Assembly: GCA_038244815.1 (NCBI GenBank)
Contig: JBBRTB010000002.1
Coordinates: 1 to 64,000 of the forward strand
DNA: 64,000 nucleotides
Source: DASVHS01 sp038244815
GTDB taxonomy: Bacteria; Acidobacteriota; Thermoanaerobaculia; Gp7-AA8
Direction: 5' to 3'
How positions within the stretch are numbered: the first letter of the stretch is position 1; each line of letters begins with the position of its first letter. Below are positions 24,818 to 34,500 of this stretch, in pieces. Both the position numbers and the translations under genes were made by a program. The notes beneath the pieces are model-generated. The model had not been told where the DNA came from. It ran no database searches and saw only the letters and a program-made list of their open reading frames with translations.

Positions 24818-25558
24818 ATGCGACTGGCAGTCAACATCGACCACATCGCCACGATCCGCGAAGCGCGAAAGGGCGACGAGCCCGATCCGGTTGCAGCGGC
24901 CGTCATCTGCGAGCTTGCGGGGGCGCAGGGCATCACCGTGCACTTGCGCGGCGACCGGCGCCATATCCAGGACCGCGACGTCGAGTTGCTGCGGCGCATC
25001 GTCACCACGCACCTCAACATCGAGATGGCCTCGACCTCGGAGATGGTTCGCGTCGCCCAGACCATCAAGCCGCACCAGGTCACGCTGGTCCCTGAGCGCA
25101 AGGACGAGGTGACGACCGAGGGCGGCCTGGACGTCGTGCTGCATTCGGGAAATGTGGAGAAGGTCGTGCGCCAGCTGCTCGACGCCCGCATCGACGTCTC
25201 CATCTTCGTCGATCCCGACCTCGAGCAGGTGCGGCACTGCCACAAGATCGCCGCGCCGAAGATCGAGATCAACACCGGCAAGTTCGCGGATGCCTGGAGC
25301 GCGGGCGGCTCGTGGCAGAACGAGATCGAGAAGATCCAGACCGCGGCCAAAGCGGCGCGCAAGATGGGACTGACCATCCTGGCCGGCCACGGTCTCAACT
25401 ACCGCAACATCGATGCGATCGCCGGGATCGCCGAGATCGAGGAGCTGAACATCGGGCACTCGATCATCGCCCGCGCGGCGCTCGTGGGACTCGACGCCGC
25501 GGTCCGCGAGATGATCGGGCTGATCCGGAATCCGAGGAGGCTGGAGAGCCGCTCCTAG
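24818..25558 (+). CDS. pdxJ: Pyridoxine 5'-phosphate synthase
   Basis: PdxJ condenses 1-deoxyxylulose 5-phosphate with aminoacetone phosphate in the DXP-dependent vitamin B6 pathway. This 246-residue protein begins with LAVNIDHIATIREARKG and has LRGDRRHIQDRD and ILAGHGLNYRN as usual. PdxA, which supplies the other precursor, is encoded at 43113, so both dedicated steps lie in this window. The leader after the repeat hairpin shows no obvious Shine-Dalgarno sequence. The stop overlaps the convergent transglutaminase gene by 4 bases. Confidence 0.96.
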   Translation: MRLAVNIDHIATIREARKGDEPDPVAAAVICELAGAQGITVHLRGDRRHIQDRDVELLRRIVTTHLNIEMASTSEMVRVAQTIKPHQVTLVPERKDEVTTEGGLDVVLHSGNVEKVVRQLLDARIDVSIFVDPDLEQVRHCHKIAAPKIEINTGKFADAWSAGGSWQNEIEKIQTAAKAARKMGLTILAGHGLNYRNIDAIAGIAEIEELNIGHSIIARAALVGLDAAVREMIGLIRNPRRLESRS

Positions 25559-27510
25559 GTGGGCCGCAACTCGGTCAGGCGCCTGCGGATGTCGGCGATG
25601 CGCGTGCGGTCCTGCCGCGGCGAGAACTGTTCCTGCTCGTACAGATCGATGATTCGCGCGAAAGCACCGGCGGCTTCCGCATCGCGCTCGCGCAGCAGAG
25701 CCAGCGCTTCCTCGACCGTAGTGGCCGGATCCACTTGAATTCCGATCATGCGCAGACGCTGTGCGATGAGATCGAACAACGGGCGCCGCCGCCTGGCCAT
25801 CGCCACCGCCAGCGCCATGAGCGCGACAACTCCCGCCACGATGCTCAGCAGGCGCGTCGAAATCAGGGCCCGGCCTACTGTCCCGGCGCTCTGTTTCATC
25901 TCCACGACCGCCTGATGGAGGCGCGAGATGACGTCCGCGGCCAGGGCGATCTGGTCGCCGAGACCGTAGGTGAGGATGTAGCGGTCCCAGAAGTAATTGA
26001 TCGAGTCGCTGAGTGCGCTGGCGTAGCGTCCGATCAGACTGGACTGCGAGTCGCCGGGCCGAAGGGTTGCCGGCGTCGGATCGAACGTGGCCCATCGCGC
26101 TCCGTCCCACACCTCCACCCAGGCATGGGCGTCTTCGTTGCGGAGGACGAAGTAGCCGGTCAGTGGATTGATCCGGCCGCCGTAGAAGCCGCCCACGATG
26201 CGCGCCGGTACCTCGAGCGCGGTCATCAGCGCGACCATGCCGGCCGCGAAGTATTCGCAGTGGCCGCGACGGATGCCCAGAAGGAATTCGTCGGTGGTCA
26301 TGGGACGGCTTCCGATCTGTTCCGGCCGCTGCACATACGTGAAGCGCGCAGCCATGTAGCGCTCGATGGCCGCGGCCTGTGCGGCGGGCCGCGTCTCGCT
26401 CCCGACGATCTCCCGTGCCAGCGCCAGCACGCGCGGCGTGACGGGATAGCTGATGACGTGCGCGTTCTCGGCAAAAAGCGGCGCGGTCTCGCGGGCCATG
26501 GCCACCTGATAGTTGACGGTCTCGCCACGACCCAGCATCGTCAGGAAGGCATCGTACGTCGGTCCTTCCCAGAGCTGGGGGACGCCGGAGACGGCGTAAG
26601 TGCCTCGCGGCAGAAACAGCCGGCTCGAGCGCAGGAGCCTCTGCTGGACGACCGCGGACTGGGTAAAGCCCGAGGGCCTGGCGGTACGGAAGACTCCGCG
26701 CTGCGGATGAATCTCGTGGAAGACACTCCGCGTCTGCAGCCACTGGTTGTTGCGAAAGCCGTCGTACACCGTGGCCCGCAGCCGGACCGGGGTGAAGAAC
26801 GGAAGCGCGGCCTGGCCCATCCACACGCGCGCCACCACGGCTGGATCGGCGCTGCTGGTCCTGGGCTCGTTGAAATTGATCGACTCGGAGAGACCGGTGC
26901 TGCCAGCGTTGAAGCCGTAGCCCTGCACCACCGGACTGCGAAGACGCGGCAGGACGGGGAAGAGCATCGCCCCGATGACAGTCGTTCCTGCGAGATAGAA
27001 CCAGGCCGCGCGCGACGCCGGCGCGGCGCCGTACTCGCGCTTGATGGAGCGCACGGTCTCGACGTGGCTCACGTACATCAACTGCCGGAACATGAGGAAA
27101 GCGAAGGCCACGACGAACAGCACGATAGTGATATGCGTGGCCGTGGCCAGGCTGGCGACGAAGATCAGACCTGCCGTTAACAACCGCTGCGCGTAATTGT
27201 TCGAGTGCGCGGACTCGATGGGCTGATACGTGGCGATGAAGAGGACCAGGTGTGTCGATGCGGCAATGGCGCTGCGTGAGATCATCGCCGCATCGATCGC
27301 GTAGAACGCGATGTAGGCGATGGCCAGACCGCGCATGACCACCGCCGGAATGAGCTCGGGACTCCGGCCCATGGCCACGCGGATGACGATGCCCGCCATC
27401 ACTACATGAAAGGCGATCAACGGGCCGGCGCTGATCGTCTGCGTGAGATACAGCGGCACCGCCGCGAACATCGTCAGCAGCAGCATCTCCAGCTCGCGAC
27501 GCCTGGTCAC
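25555..27510 (-). CDS. TgpA-type membrane protein with transglutaminase-like domain (DUF3488)
   Basis: This 651-residue protein has an N-terminal block of about six hydrophobic helices (DUF3488) and a large periplasmic region. The transglutaminase-like triad appears as RRGHCEYFAAG, EDAHAWVEVWDG and WATFDPTPA (Cys-His-Asp). A single helix near residue 560 and a cytoplasmic DUF4129-like tail follow. It is the third gene of a moxR-DUF58-TgpA operon, a widespread unit whose role is unresolved but probably concerns envelope protein processing. Confidence 0.9.
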   Translation of the reverse strand: MTRRRELEMLLLTMFAAVPLYLTQTISAGPLIAFHVVMAGIVIRVAMGRSPELIPAVVMRGLAIAYIAFYAIDAAMISRSAIAASTHLVLFIATYQPIESAHSNNYAQRLLTAGLIFVASLATATHITIVLFVVAFAFLMFRQLMYVSHVETVRSIKREYGAAPASRAAWFYLAGTTVIGAMLFPVLPRLRSPVVQGYGFNAGSTGLSESINFNEPRTSSADPAVVARVWMGQAALPFFTPVRLRATVYDGFRNNQWLQTRSVFHEIHPQRGVFRTARPSGFTQSAVVQQRLLRSSRLFLPRGTYAVSGVPQLWEGPTYDAFLTMLGRGETVNYQVAMARETAPLFAENAHVISYPVTPRVLALAREIVGSETRPAAQAAAIERYMAARFTYVQRPEQIGSRPMTTDEFLLGIRRGHCEYFAAGMVALMTALEVPARIVGGFYGGRINPLTGYFVLRNEDAHAWVEVWDGARWATFDPTPATLRPGDSQSSLIGRYASALSDSINYFWDRYILTYGLGDQIALAADVISRLHQAVVEMKQSAGTVGRALISTRLLSIVAGVVALMALAVAMARRRRPLFDLIAQRLRMIGIQVDPATTVEEALALLRERDAEAAGAFARIIDLYEQEQFSPRQDRTRIADIRRRLTELRPT

Positions 27511-28529
27511 GACTGCGCCTCCAGCCGGCAGGTCAAGAGCACGGTATTGCGATCGATCTGCTGGTGCACCACCTCGTGTGAGGGCTCGAGCAGAGCCAGA
27601 GCGTGGAACATGGCCTGCGCTCCGTCGTAGTCCCTGGCGCGAAACGTCGTGCGTGGCATGGCCAGGACCACATCCAGCCCGCGGCGCAGGGCATGATAGA
27701 CGAACGTCGCTGCCGCGCTGACCATCTCCTCGAAGGCGTCGTCACTCACTCCGCGCGGTCTGTAGGGATCGACGACGACATGCACCGTGTGCGCGGCGTC
27801 CACCTCCGTCTGCTTGATGATCCACCGTCCCGTACTCGCCGATTTCTTCCAGTACACCTGGCGCATGGAGTCGCCGCGCACGTAATCGCGAAACGAGTGG
27901 ATCTCGGTTCCGGCCCCGGCCAGATTGGCTGTGCTCAGCTCACCTTCCGCCAGCCGGAAACGCTGGCGAGCCGAGTCCTCGGGCAGGAGCCGCGGGTAGA
28001 CAATGACTTCACTGCCGATGCGCACGCGGCGCTTCTTCAGAAAAAATCCGAATGGATACCGCGTGTAGAGGTCCAGGCGCTTCAACTCCACGCGGCCGCG
28101 GCGCTGGAAAACGAACGGAGCCGGGATCGTGATCGTGCCCCGCCGGATCAGAAGCGGGATCAACACCGGCTCGGCCAGATCACCCGCGGTCACCACGACG
28201 TCGCGCACGTTCCAGATGCGCGACCGATTCCGGATCGTCAGCGTCGCTTCGGCGGGAAGGCCCGCCCAGGCCTCGGTCACTTCGCTCAAACCAACATCGA
28301 GGTGCTTGAGTCCGCCCTTTGAGGCAATGCCCGACAGAAGAAGACATCCGAGCATGAACGTCAGGCCGATGTAGAGCGCGTTATTGCCCGTGTTCAGCGC
28401 GGCGAAGCCGATGACGATCGTGAAGATGATGTAGGTCGTGCCGATGCGCGTGAGCCGAACCACACCGTCAAAAGTCCAGGGCTGGTGCCTCGGGACAGGG
28501 CCCACGGGCATCTGCGCAACCGCGGTCAT
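27507..28529 (-). CDS. DUF58-domain membrane protein
   Basis: This 340-residue protein starts at 28529, overlapping the moxR stop, and itself overlaps the next gene by 4 bases. Two N-terminal helices (IIFTIVIGFAALNTG; LTFMLGCLLL) precede a cytoplasmic part with the DUF58 motif YVRGDSMRQVYWKKSA. A distant von Willebrand A fold follows. Partner of the MoxR ATPase upstream. Confidence 0.9.
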   Translation of the reverse strand: MTAVAQMPVGPVPRHQPWTFDGVVRLTRIGTTYIIFTIVIGFAALNTGNNALYIGLTFMLGCLLLSGIASKGGLKHLDVGLSEVTEAWAGLPAEATLTIRNRSRIWNVRDVVVTAGDLAEPVLIPLLIRRGTITIPAPFVFQRRGRVELKRLDLYTRYPFGFFLKKRRVRIGSEVIVYPRLLPEDSARQRFRLAEGELSTANLAGAGTEIHSFRDYVRGDSMRQVYWKKSASTGRWIIKQTEVDAAHTVHVVVDPYRPRGVSDDAFEEMVSAAATFVYHALRRGLDVVLAMPRTTFRARDYDGAQAMFHALALLEPSHEVVHQQIDRNTVLLTCRLEAQS

Positions 28530-29488
28530 CGCGGTACGGCGATTTCAGAGACGATCTTGGTGATGAACCGGCTCTCCGGCGAGATCTCGCCTCGAAGAAG
28601 CCGGCGGTCTTTCATCAGAATGCGGTGCGACAGCACCGGTGCGGCCAGCCTCTTCACATCTTCCGGCACCACGAAGTCCCGGCCATTGACCATGGCCAGC
28701 GCCTGGCAGGCCTTGAAGTACGTCAGCGCGCCGCGAGTGGAGACGCCCAGGGCGATTTCCGGGTGCGTGCGCGTGGTCTGGACGATGGTCATCAGGTACT
28801 CGACGAGCGACTCGTTGACGTGGATGGCGCTGACCTGCCCCTGCAGCTCGCGGACTTCACGCTCGTCGACCACCGCCTCGAGATGCTCGAGGGCAACCTG
28901 CGCGCCGCCGGACCGCAGCAGCTTCTTCTCGTCGTTCGCATTCGGATAACCGATGGTGAGCTTCATGAGGAAGCGGTCCAGCTGCGACTCCGGCAACGGG
29001 TATGTGCCCACGTGCTCGACGGGATTCTGCGTAGCGATGACGAGAAAGGGATCGGGAAGGGCCAGCCGCTCCTTCTCCACCGTGATCATCCCTTCGCTCA
29101 TGGCCTCGAGGAGCGCGGACTGCGTCTTCGGGGTAGCCCGGTTGATCTCGTCGGCCAGAAGCACATTCGTGAAGATCGGGCCGGAGACGAACTCGAACTC
29201 CTGCGCGTCCTGTTTGTAAATCGTCACACCGACGATGTCGGACGGAAGGAGGTCGCTCGTGAACTGAATTCGCTGGAACCCCAGCGAAAGCGACCGCGCC
29301 AGCGCGTGCGCCAGCGTGGTCTTGCCGACACCGGGCACGTCCTCCAGCAGGATGTGACCCTTCGCCAGCAGCGCCGCGATGCAGAGCTGCACGACCTCGG
29401 ACTTGCCGCGGATGACCTTCTCGACGTTCGCCTGTAATGCGGCGATGCGCTCGAGCGACCGGTTCAGCGGGATTGCCTCTCTTGCCAT
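28526..29488 (-). CDS. MoxR-family AAA+ ATPase
   Basis: I start at ATG 29488 (MAREAIPLNRSLERI), giving 320 residues; the open frame upstream has no family similarity. Walker A is EDVPGVGKTTLAHAL and Walker B LADEINRATPKTQSALLEAM. The family works as a chaperone-like ATPase with von Willebrand A proteins, here presumably the DUF58 product. A 100-base gap to ETF-QO upstream leaves room for the operon promoter. Confidence 0.93.
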   Translation of the reverse strand: MAREAIPLNRSLERIAALQANVEKVIRGKSEVVQLCIAALLAKGHILLEDVPGVGKTTLAHALARSLSLGFQRIQFTSDLLPSDIVGVTIYKQDAQEFEFVSGPIFTNVLLADEINRATPKTQSALLEAMSEGMITVEKERLALPDPFLVIATQNPVEHVGTYPLPESQLDRFLMKLTIGYPNANDEKKLLRSGGAQVALEHLEAVVDEREVRELQGQVSAIHVNESLVEYLMTIVQTTRTHPEIALGVSTRGALTYFKACQALAMVNGRDFVVPEDVKRLAAPVLSHRILMKDRRLLRGEISPESRFITKIVSEIAVPR

Positions 29489-29588
29489 ACTGTTAGGACG
29501 CGGTACAAACGAAAAGCGTGCCGGGTCCAACAGTCGCGGTTGGTTCTGAATTCTCCCGTGACCCGCATCACGTTGCCGGGCCAGAGGG

Positions 29589-31292
29589 TTACAACTTCTT
29601 GTAATCCGGGCCGCCCCCACCCTCCGGCGGCACCCAGGTGATCACCTGGTAGGGATCCATGATGTCGCAGGTCTTGCAGTGGAAGCAGTTCGTAAAGTTG
29701 AGGAAGGGAACGCGCCCCCGGCCATCCTCGGTCGGTTTCGGCTCATAGACGCTGGCCGGACAGAAGTTGAAGCAGGGATTCCCGTACTCCTTCGTGCAGC
29801 GCGTGATGCAAACCTCGGTGTCGAGGATCAGCAGGTGGGCGGGCTGGTTCTCCTCGTGCACGACGCCGCCGTAATAGACGTCGCTGACTTTGTCGAAGGT
29901 GTAGGTATTGTCGACCTTCAACTTTGCGGGCGGATGCGGATCCTCGGTTCCGAAATAGCGCTGGATGCGCTCCATGCGCTCATGACCGGCGTGCCCTTCC
30001 AGGCGGTTGACGACGCCGAAGCCGCGGCCTCGCGTCACCATACCCAGGCCGGCGTTCAGCATGCCCGCCCACTGGCCGTACTCGAACGCCTGGTGGAAGT
30101 TGCGCTGCAGCCACAGCTCGTCCTTCGCCCATGAGCTCTCGAAAAGCGCCTCGTACTCAGACAACTGATTCGCCGAGTAATCGCCGGTCAGCAACGCGTG
30201 CAGCGCGGCCTCGGCGGCCATCATCCCGGCCTTCATGGAGAGATGAATGCCTTTGAGCCGCGCGCCGTTGAGATAGCCGGCGGAGTCGCCGACGATCATG
30301 AATCCGTTCCCGAACATCCGCGGCATCGCGTAATACCCGCCCTCGGGAATGGCCTTCGCGCCGGCGGCAATCATCTTGCCGCCCTCCAGGATGGCCCGCA
30401 TGGACGGATGCAGTTTGAATCGCTGGAACTGTTCCTGCGGATCGAGCGTTGGGTTTTTGTAGTCGAGGCCGACGCAGAGACCGACATCGACGATACGGTC
30501 CTTCATCCCGTAGATGAACGCGCCGCCGAATGTGTCGGTGTCGAGCGGCCACCCCATCGTGTGGATGACGGTCCCGGCGGCGAAGCGGTCGTCGGGAAGC
30601 TGCCAGAGCTCCTTGATGCCGACCGCGTACGTCTGCGGATTCTTTCCTTCGTAGAGGTCGAAGAGCGTGGCCAACTGCTTGGTGAGCGTTCCCCGCGGAC
30701 CTTCGGCGAGAATCACGATCTTCGCCCGGATGTCCACTCCCGGCTCGAAGTTCGGCTTGGGCTGGCCATTTCTGTCGATGCCCTTGTCGCCGGTGCGGAC
30801 GCCGGCGACGCGGCCGTCCTCGATGAGCACGCGGGTGGCCGCAAACTCGGGGAAGAGGTCGACGCCCATGTCAGCGACGATCGGCGCCATCCAGCGGACC
30901 ATCTCGCCGAGGGAGATCACGTAGTTGCCGTGGTTCTGCAGCGTCGGCGGGAGGATCGGCGCGGAGAGCTTCATCTTCTCCGTGAGGTACCAGAAGGAGT
31001 CCTCGCCGACCGGCGCCTCGACCGGACAGCCGCGCTCCAACCAGTCGGGCATCAGTTCGGCGATCGCGCGCGGATCCAGGATGGCGCCCGAAAGAGCGTG
31101 GGAGCCGATCTCCTTGCCTTTCTCGAGCACCGCCATCGACAGGCCGTCGATTTTCTTCTCAGCGCCGGAGGCGTTGTGCGCCGCGACGAGTTGCGCGAGC
31201 TGATACGCGGCCGCAAGTCCGGCCGGTCCGGCGCCGACGATGACCACGTCGACGTCGAGAGTCTCGCGTTGAATCCCCGGAAGTTCCGCCAT
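29589..31292 (-). CDS. Electron-transfer flavoprotein:ubiquinone oxidoreductase
   Basis: This 567-residue membrane-associated enzyme passes electrons from ETF to quinone during fatty-acid and amino-acid oxidation. The FAD motif VIVGAGPAGLAAAYQLAQ is at the N-terminus. The C-terminal 4Fe-4S domain carries CITRCTKEYGNPCFNFCP and FHCKTCDI. GGAGGAG at about 31300 lies well placed before ATG 31292. The ETF subunits are encoded at 40851-42615 on the same strand, separated from it by the pilus region. Confidence 0.95.
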   Translation of the reverse strand: MAELPGIQRETLDVDVVIVGAGPAGLAAAYQLAQLVAAHNASGAEKKIDGLSMAVLEKGKEIGSHALSGAILDPRAIAELMPDWLERGCPVEAPVGEDSFWYLTEKMKLSAPILPPTLQNHGNYVISLGEMVRWMAPIVADMGVDLFPEFAATRVLIEDGRVAGVRTGDKGIDRNGQPKPNFEPGVDIRAKIVILAEGPRGTLTKQLATLFDLYEGKNPQTYAVGIKELWQLPDDRFAAGTVIHTMGWPLDTDTFGGAFIYGMKDRIVDVGLCVGLDYKNPTLDPQEQFQRFKLHPSMRAILEGGKMIAAGAKAIPEGGYYAMPRMFGNGFMIVGDSAGYLNGARLKGIHLSMKAGMMAAEAALHALLTGDYSANQLSEYEALFESSWAKDELWLQRNFHQAFEYGQWAGMLNAGLGMVTRGRGFGVVNRLEGHAGHERMERIQRYFGTEDPHPPAKLKVDNTYTFDKVSDVYYGGVVHEENQPAHLLILDTEVCITRCTKEYGNPCFNFCPASVYEPKPTEDGRGRVPFLNFTNCFHCKTCDIMDPYQVITWVPPEGGGGPDYKKL

Positions 31293-31305
31293 TCACCGCT
31301 CCTCC

Positions 31306-31346
31306 GTACAATCCTCCATGCTGCGCGAAAACCGCGCGCATTGTAC
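31306..31346. terminator. Nested inverted repeat between the pilus operon and ETF-QO
   Basis: GTACAAT (31306-31312) pairs with ATTGTAC (31340-31346), and inside it GCGCG (31323-31327) pairs with CGCGC (31333-31337). It lies just after the last pilin stop and just before ETF-QO, on the strand of both. It could be a terminator for the pilus operon, though it lacks a T-run, or an operator for ETF-QO. Confidence 0.4.
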
Positions 31347-31361
31347 AGTGCGGCCCGCGCG

Positions 31362-32240
31362 TCAGTAGTTGACGCTGGCCACGAGCGTGTCCTGGTAGAG
31401 ACCGATGGCCACGTCCTGTTGCGCGGGGATGCTTCCGTTGAGGGCGAAGCCGGCGTTGATCGGAACGAGACTCGACGTCGAAGTTCCGGCCGTACTTCCG
31501 AGAATAGCGCTGTAATTGAGGAACACGCCTCCGGCGCTCATCATCCGGTTTTGCACCCCGAGCGGAAACGATCCGTTGTTCAGCGTGACGCTGGCGGGAG
31601 CACTCCCCTTCGTGCAGTAGACCTTGAGAGACGTCGATTGAGGCAGTGCCGCGACGTTGAACGGGTTGTAGTTGCCGAAGTTGAGATTGAAGGAATCGAC
31701 CCGGCACTCGGCGGCGACGGTCGCCGATACGGTCACGGTCACCGGCGCCAGAGTGTTGAACGGACCTCCCGGGTTGTTCGAATAGCCGAGGGTGGCAAAC
31801 AGCGTGTCCGTGTAGGTGCCCACGGGGAGATCCTGCAACGCCGGCATGATCCCGTACATGAAATCGGTGAAGTCCTTGTTGCCCGGAGTGGAGTTGTAGG
31901 TGTCGTAGGTCACGCTGCCCGAAGTGGTATCGCCCCAGATCTGCGCGCCGCCGGCGTCGAGAAAGACGTTGTACTGTGCGGTATTGCCGCCACTGGCCAT
32001 GAGCCGGCTGGGAACGTAGACGCCGGAACCGCCTCGAGTCAGGGTCAGGCGTGCGTACTGATTCGGCGTGCAGCGGAAGGCGAACTGTGTGGCCGTCGCG
32101 GTATCGCTCGTGGCGAACACGGAATAGGCGCCGAAGGCCACGGTGCTCGGTTGCGTGTTCCAGTTGCAGTTCCCGCCGAACAGCGGCGAAGCGGCCGCGA
32201 TGAATGCCACAACCGCAAGACTTCTTTTCAGGGTACGCAT
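31362..32240 (-). CDS. Csu-type fimbrial tip protein with two spore-coat-U domains
   Basis: This 292-residue protein has a signal peptide (LAVVAFIAAASPLFG) and two SCPU domains. The first runs from CNWNTQPSTVAFGAY to about residue 145 and the second from CRVDSFNLNFGNYNPF to the C-terminal QDTLVASVNY. Two-domain SCPU proteins at the end of chaperone-usher operons correspond to CsuE, the tip adhesin of archaic pili. Its start overlaps the usher stop by 13 bases. Expected to be exported and donated to the usher. Confidence 0.88.
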   Translation of the reverse strand: MRTLKRSLAVVAFIAAASPLFGGNCNWNTQPSTVAFGAYSVFATSDTATATQFAFRCTPNQYARLTLTRGGSGVYVPSRLMASGGNTAQYNVFLDAGGAQIWGDTTSGSVTYDTYNSTPGNKDFTDFMYGIMPALQDLPVGTYTDTLFATLGYSNNPGGPFNTLAPVTVTVSATVAAECRVDSFNLNFGNYNPFNVAALPQSTSLKVYCTKGSAPASVTLNNGSFPLGVQNRMMSAGGVFLNYSAILGSTAGTSTSSLVPINAGFALNGSIPAQQDVAIGLYQDTLVASVNY

Positions 32241-34492
32241 GGGATGACTCCAAGGTCTGTGGTTGCCGAGTCACTCGTGGGAATCACGAGGCGGAAATCG
32301 CAATGAACCTGCCCGATCAGCAGCCGTGCCGGATACGAGCCCGGCGTCAGGTCCTCGGCGTAGAACTCGCCGGCGCGTCCGAGAGAGAGCGTCAGCGGCG
32401 AGTCGCCCCGTTTGACCTCGACCTGACCGAGAGACGGCACGAAGGGCTCACCGATGATCATGAAACGAATGGTTCCGGTGTAGCTGCGCAACCTCCGGAT
32501 GGGAAACGCTGCCACCACGCCGCCGCGCGACGGAGGGACCACGGTGACTTCCGTTCCCGCGATCTCGTAGTCGATGGGGATGTCCTTGTCATCGATACGC
32601 AGTACGTTCAGATAGTGCGGCAGAAGGTTCGGGATGAGCAGATCGCCGCTCGACGTGGTGCGTCCCACCTCCTGGTTGCTCGCGAAAATGCGCACGCCGG
32701 GCACACCGACACGTGCCAGCGCATAGCCGTCCTGCACCGGCCGGCTGGCCAGAAAGCGGTGGCCGATGGAGACGAGACCGCCCGCGATCGAATACGCGGT
32801 CTGGTTCGCATTGCTGGGATCGGCGTCCAGCTCGTATCTCCCGAATGAGGTCTGATACTGGAGCGTGACCAGGCGCGTATCGGAGAGGGAGTCCTCTGAG
32901 AGGGCGTAGCCGTAGCCGTTGGCCGTGCTCAGCGGGCGTCGGACCTCGGCGCGAACGCCGCTGCGGCCGTTGCTGCGCTGCGCCAGGATGTCCCCGGTGG
33001 TGGCGTTTCCCAGACTCATGGTGAAGCCGGCGATCAACTCGGGCTGCCGTTTGCCGTTCGTTTCTACCGTGCCCGCCGAGACGAACAGATTGCCGAAGCG
33101 GCCCACCGGAGCGGTGGCCTGAAGAGCCAGGCGGTCGACGCGGACGCCGCTGCGCGTGTCGTTTCGCGTGGCCAGGAATCCGAGATTGACGGGACGGAGC
33201 GTGCCGGCGACGAACGCGCTCACGTCGTTGTTCGACCGGTCCTGTTCGATGGGCATCGATAGCGTCGCATAGTTGTCCGATCGATGCACGGCGTTGAACC
33301 CGAAGCTGATTCGAGGCGCGTTGAATCGATAGGCGTACGACTCCGCCAGTCCGCTGAGATCGCGATCGCGGCTGGCGCCGACACCGGCGTCGAAGTCTCC
33401 GAACGGAGTGGCGAAGGTGACACGAGGACCACCGCTGACGATGTGCCGCCCAGCCTCGAAGCGTCCTCCCAGGGTGAGCCGGTCCGTCATGCCGTGGCGG
33501 TACTGGGCTAGCGTGCCCGGTCCGTCGAAAGCAAAGCTTCGGGAGAGATCGTTTCGGATTGCCCCTGCAGAGAAGACGTAGTCGGAGAACCCCTTGCGGA
33601 GGATCGTCGTCGAGTAATAGAACGACGAGTCATAAGACGTCTCCCGGCCGAAGGCGTCGCGCACAACCAGCCGCGTGTTTCCGAGGCCGCCCGTCACCGG
33701 CAGATCGTGCAGCGTGAATACGCCCGGTTCCACGGCGATGCGGTTCGTCAGCTGTCCGTCGACGTAGACCTCGACGGTCGAGGGCGATACGGCGGTACCG
33801 GTCAGGTCGAACGACGGTGAGCGGATCAGGTATGGCTGGAGCGAGAACTGGCGCGACAACGTCAGCCCTGAGAGATCGATCGATCCGCCCAGGATGTCAT
33901 TGCCGACGAAGGCGTCGCCTGCCGTCCATCGCCGCAGATTCACCGGCGAGTCGAAATTCAGGTAGGTCAGTCCGCGCAGGAAGTCGTTGCCGCCCGTGCG
34001 GGCCAGGCCTGTGTAGAAGAGCCGGTTGTCGCGGCTGGCTCCGAATTCCGTAAAGAGACCGGGGGTCCGCAGTTTCTGCCCCGTGAGGGCGTAGTTGAAG
34101 AAGAGGCTTGGATCGCCGCCGCGATCCTGCGCCAGAGCGCCCTCGCGCTGGAGGGCAACGACATGACTACCCAGGAAGCGCGGATTGACATTGAGCTTGA
34201 GAACGAGGTCGACGGGATCGATGGTGAACGACAGATCCGGCGCCAGAGACTTCAGCGACACGAAGACGTCAGTGTCCACGGTGCGGGTGGTGGCAGCGGA
34301 AAGCGGGAGCGAGAACTGGTCGACAAAGGCCTTCGGAACGAACACGTCGTCTCCCTCGATGAGGGAAAGCACGTCTCCGCGCGATGACTCGTTGACCGTA
34401 ACCGGTAGAAGAGCACGCTGGTAGGACTGCCCGTACACCCGAGAGGCGATCACGATCATCGCTGCCACCATCGCCAGCACCGTCGCACGCAC
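32228..34492 (-). CDS. Fimbrial outer-membrane usher protein
   Basis: This 754-residue protein begins with a signal peptide (ATVLAMVAAMIVIASRVYGQ). An N-terminal chaperone-binding domain, a long beta-barrel region and a C-terminal part with LPHYLNVLRIDDKDIPIDYE and VVPPSRGGVVAAFPI, typical of PapC/FimD/CsuD, follow. Ushers form the outer-membrane pore that polymerises pilins. It is somewhat shorter than FimD, as usual for the archaic class. Nine bases separate it from the upstream pilin. Confidence 0.93.
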   Translation of the reverse strand: MRATVLAMVAAMIVIASRVYGQSYQRALLPVTVNESSRGDVLSLIEGDDVFVPKAFVDQFSLPLSAATTRTVDTDVFVSLKSLAPDLSFTIDPVDLVLKLNVNPRFLGSHVVALQREGALAQDRGGDPSLFFNYALTGQKLRTPGLFTEFGASRDNRLFYTGLARTGGNDFLRGLTYLNFDSPVNLRRWTAGDAFVGNDILGGSIDLSGLTLSRQFSLQPYLIRSPSFDLTGTAVSPSTVEVYVDGQLTNRIAVEPGVFTLHDLPVTGGLGNTRLVVRDAFGRETSYDSSFYYSTTILRKGFSDYVFSAGAIRNDLSRSFAFDGPGTLAQYRHGMTDRLTLGGRFEAGRHIVSGGPRVTFATPFGDFDAGVGASRDRDLSGLAESYAYRFNAPRISFGFNAVHRSDNYATLSMPIEQDRSNNDVSAFVAGTLRPVNLGFLATRNDTRSGVRVDRLALQATAPVGRFGNLFVSAGTVETNGKRQPELIAGFTMSLGNATTGDILAQRSNGRSGVRAEVRRPLSTANGYGYALSEDSLSDTRLVTLQYQTSFGRYELDADPSNANQTAYSIAGGLVSIGHRFLASRPVQDGYALARVGVPGVRIFASNQEVGRTTSSGDLLIPNLLPHYLNVLRIDDKDIPIDYEIAGTEVTVVPPSRGGVVAAFPIRRLRSYTGTIRFMIIGEPFVPSLGQVEVKRGDSPLTLSLGRAGEFYAEDLTPGSYPARLLIGQVHCDFRLVIPTSDSATTDLGVIPCVP

Positions 34493-34500
34493 GGCGTTCC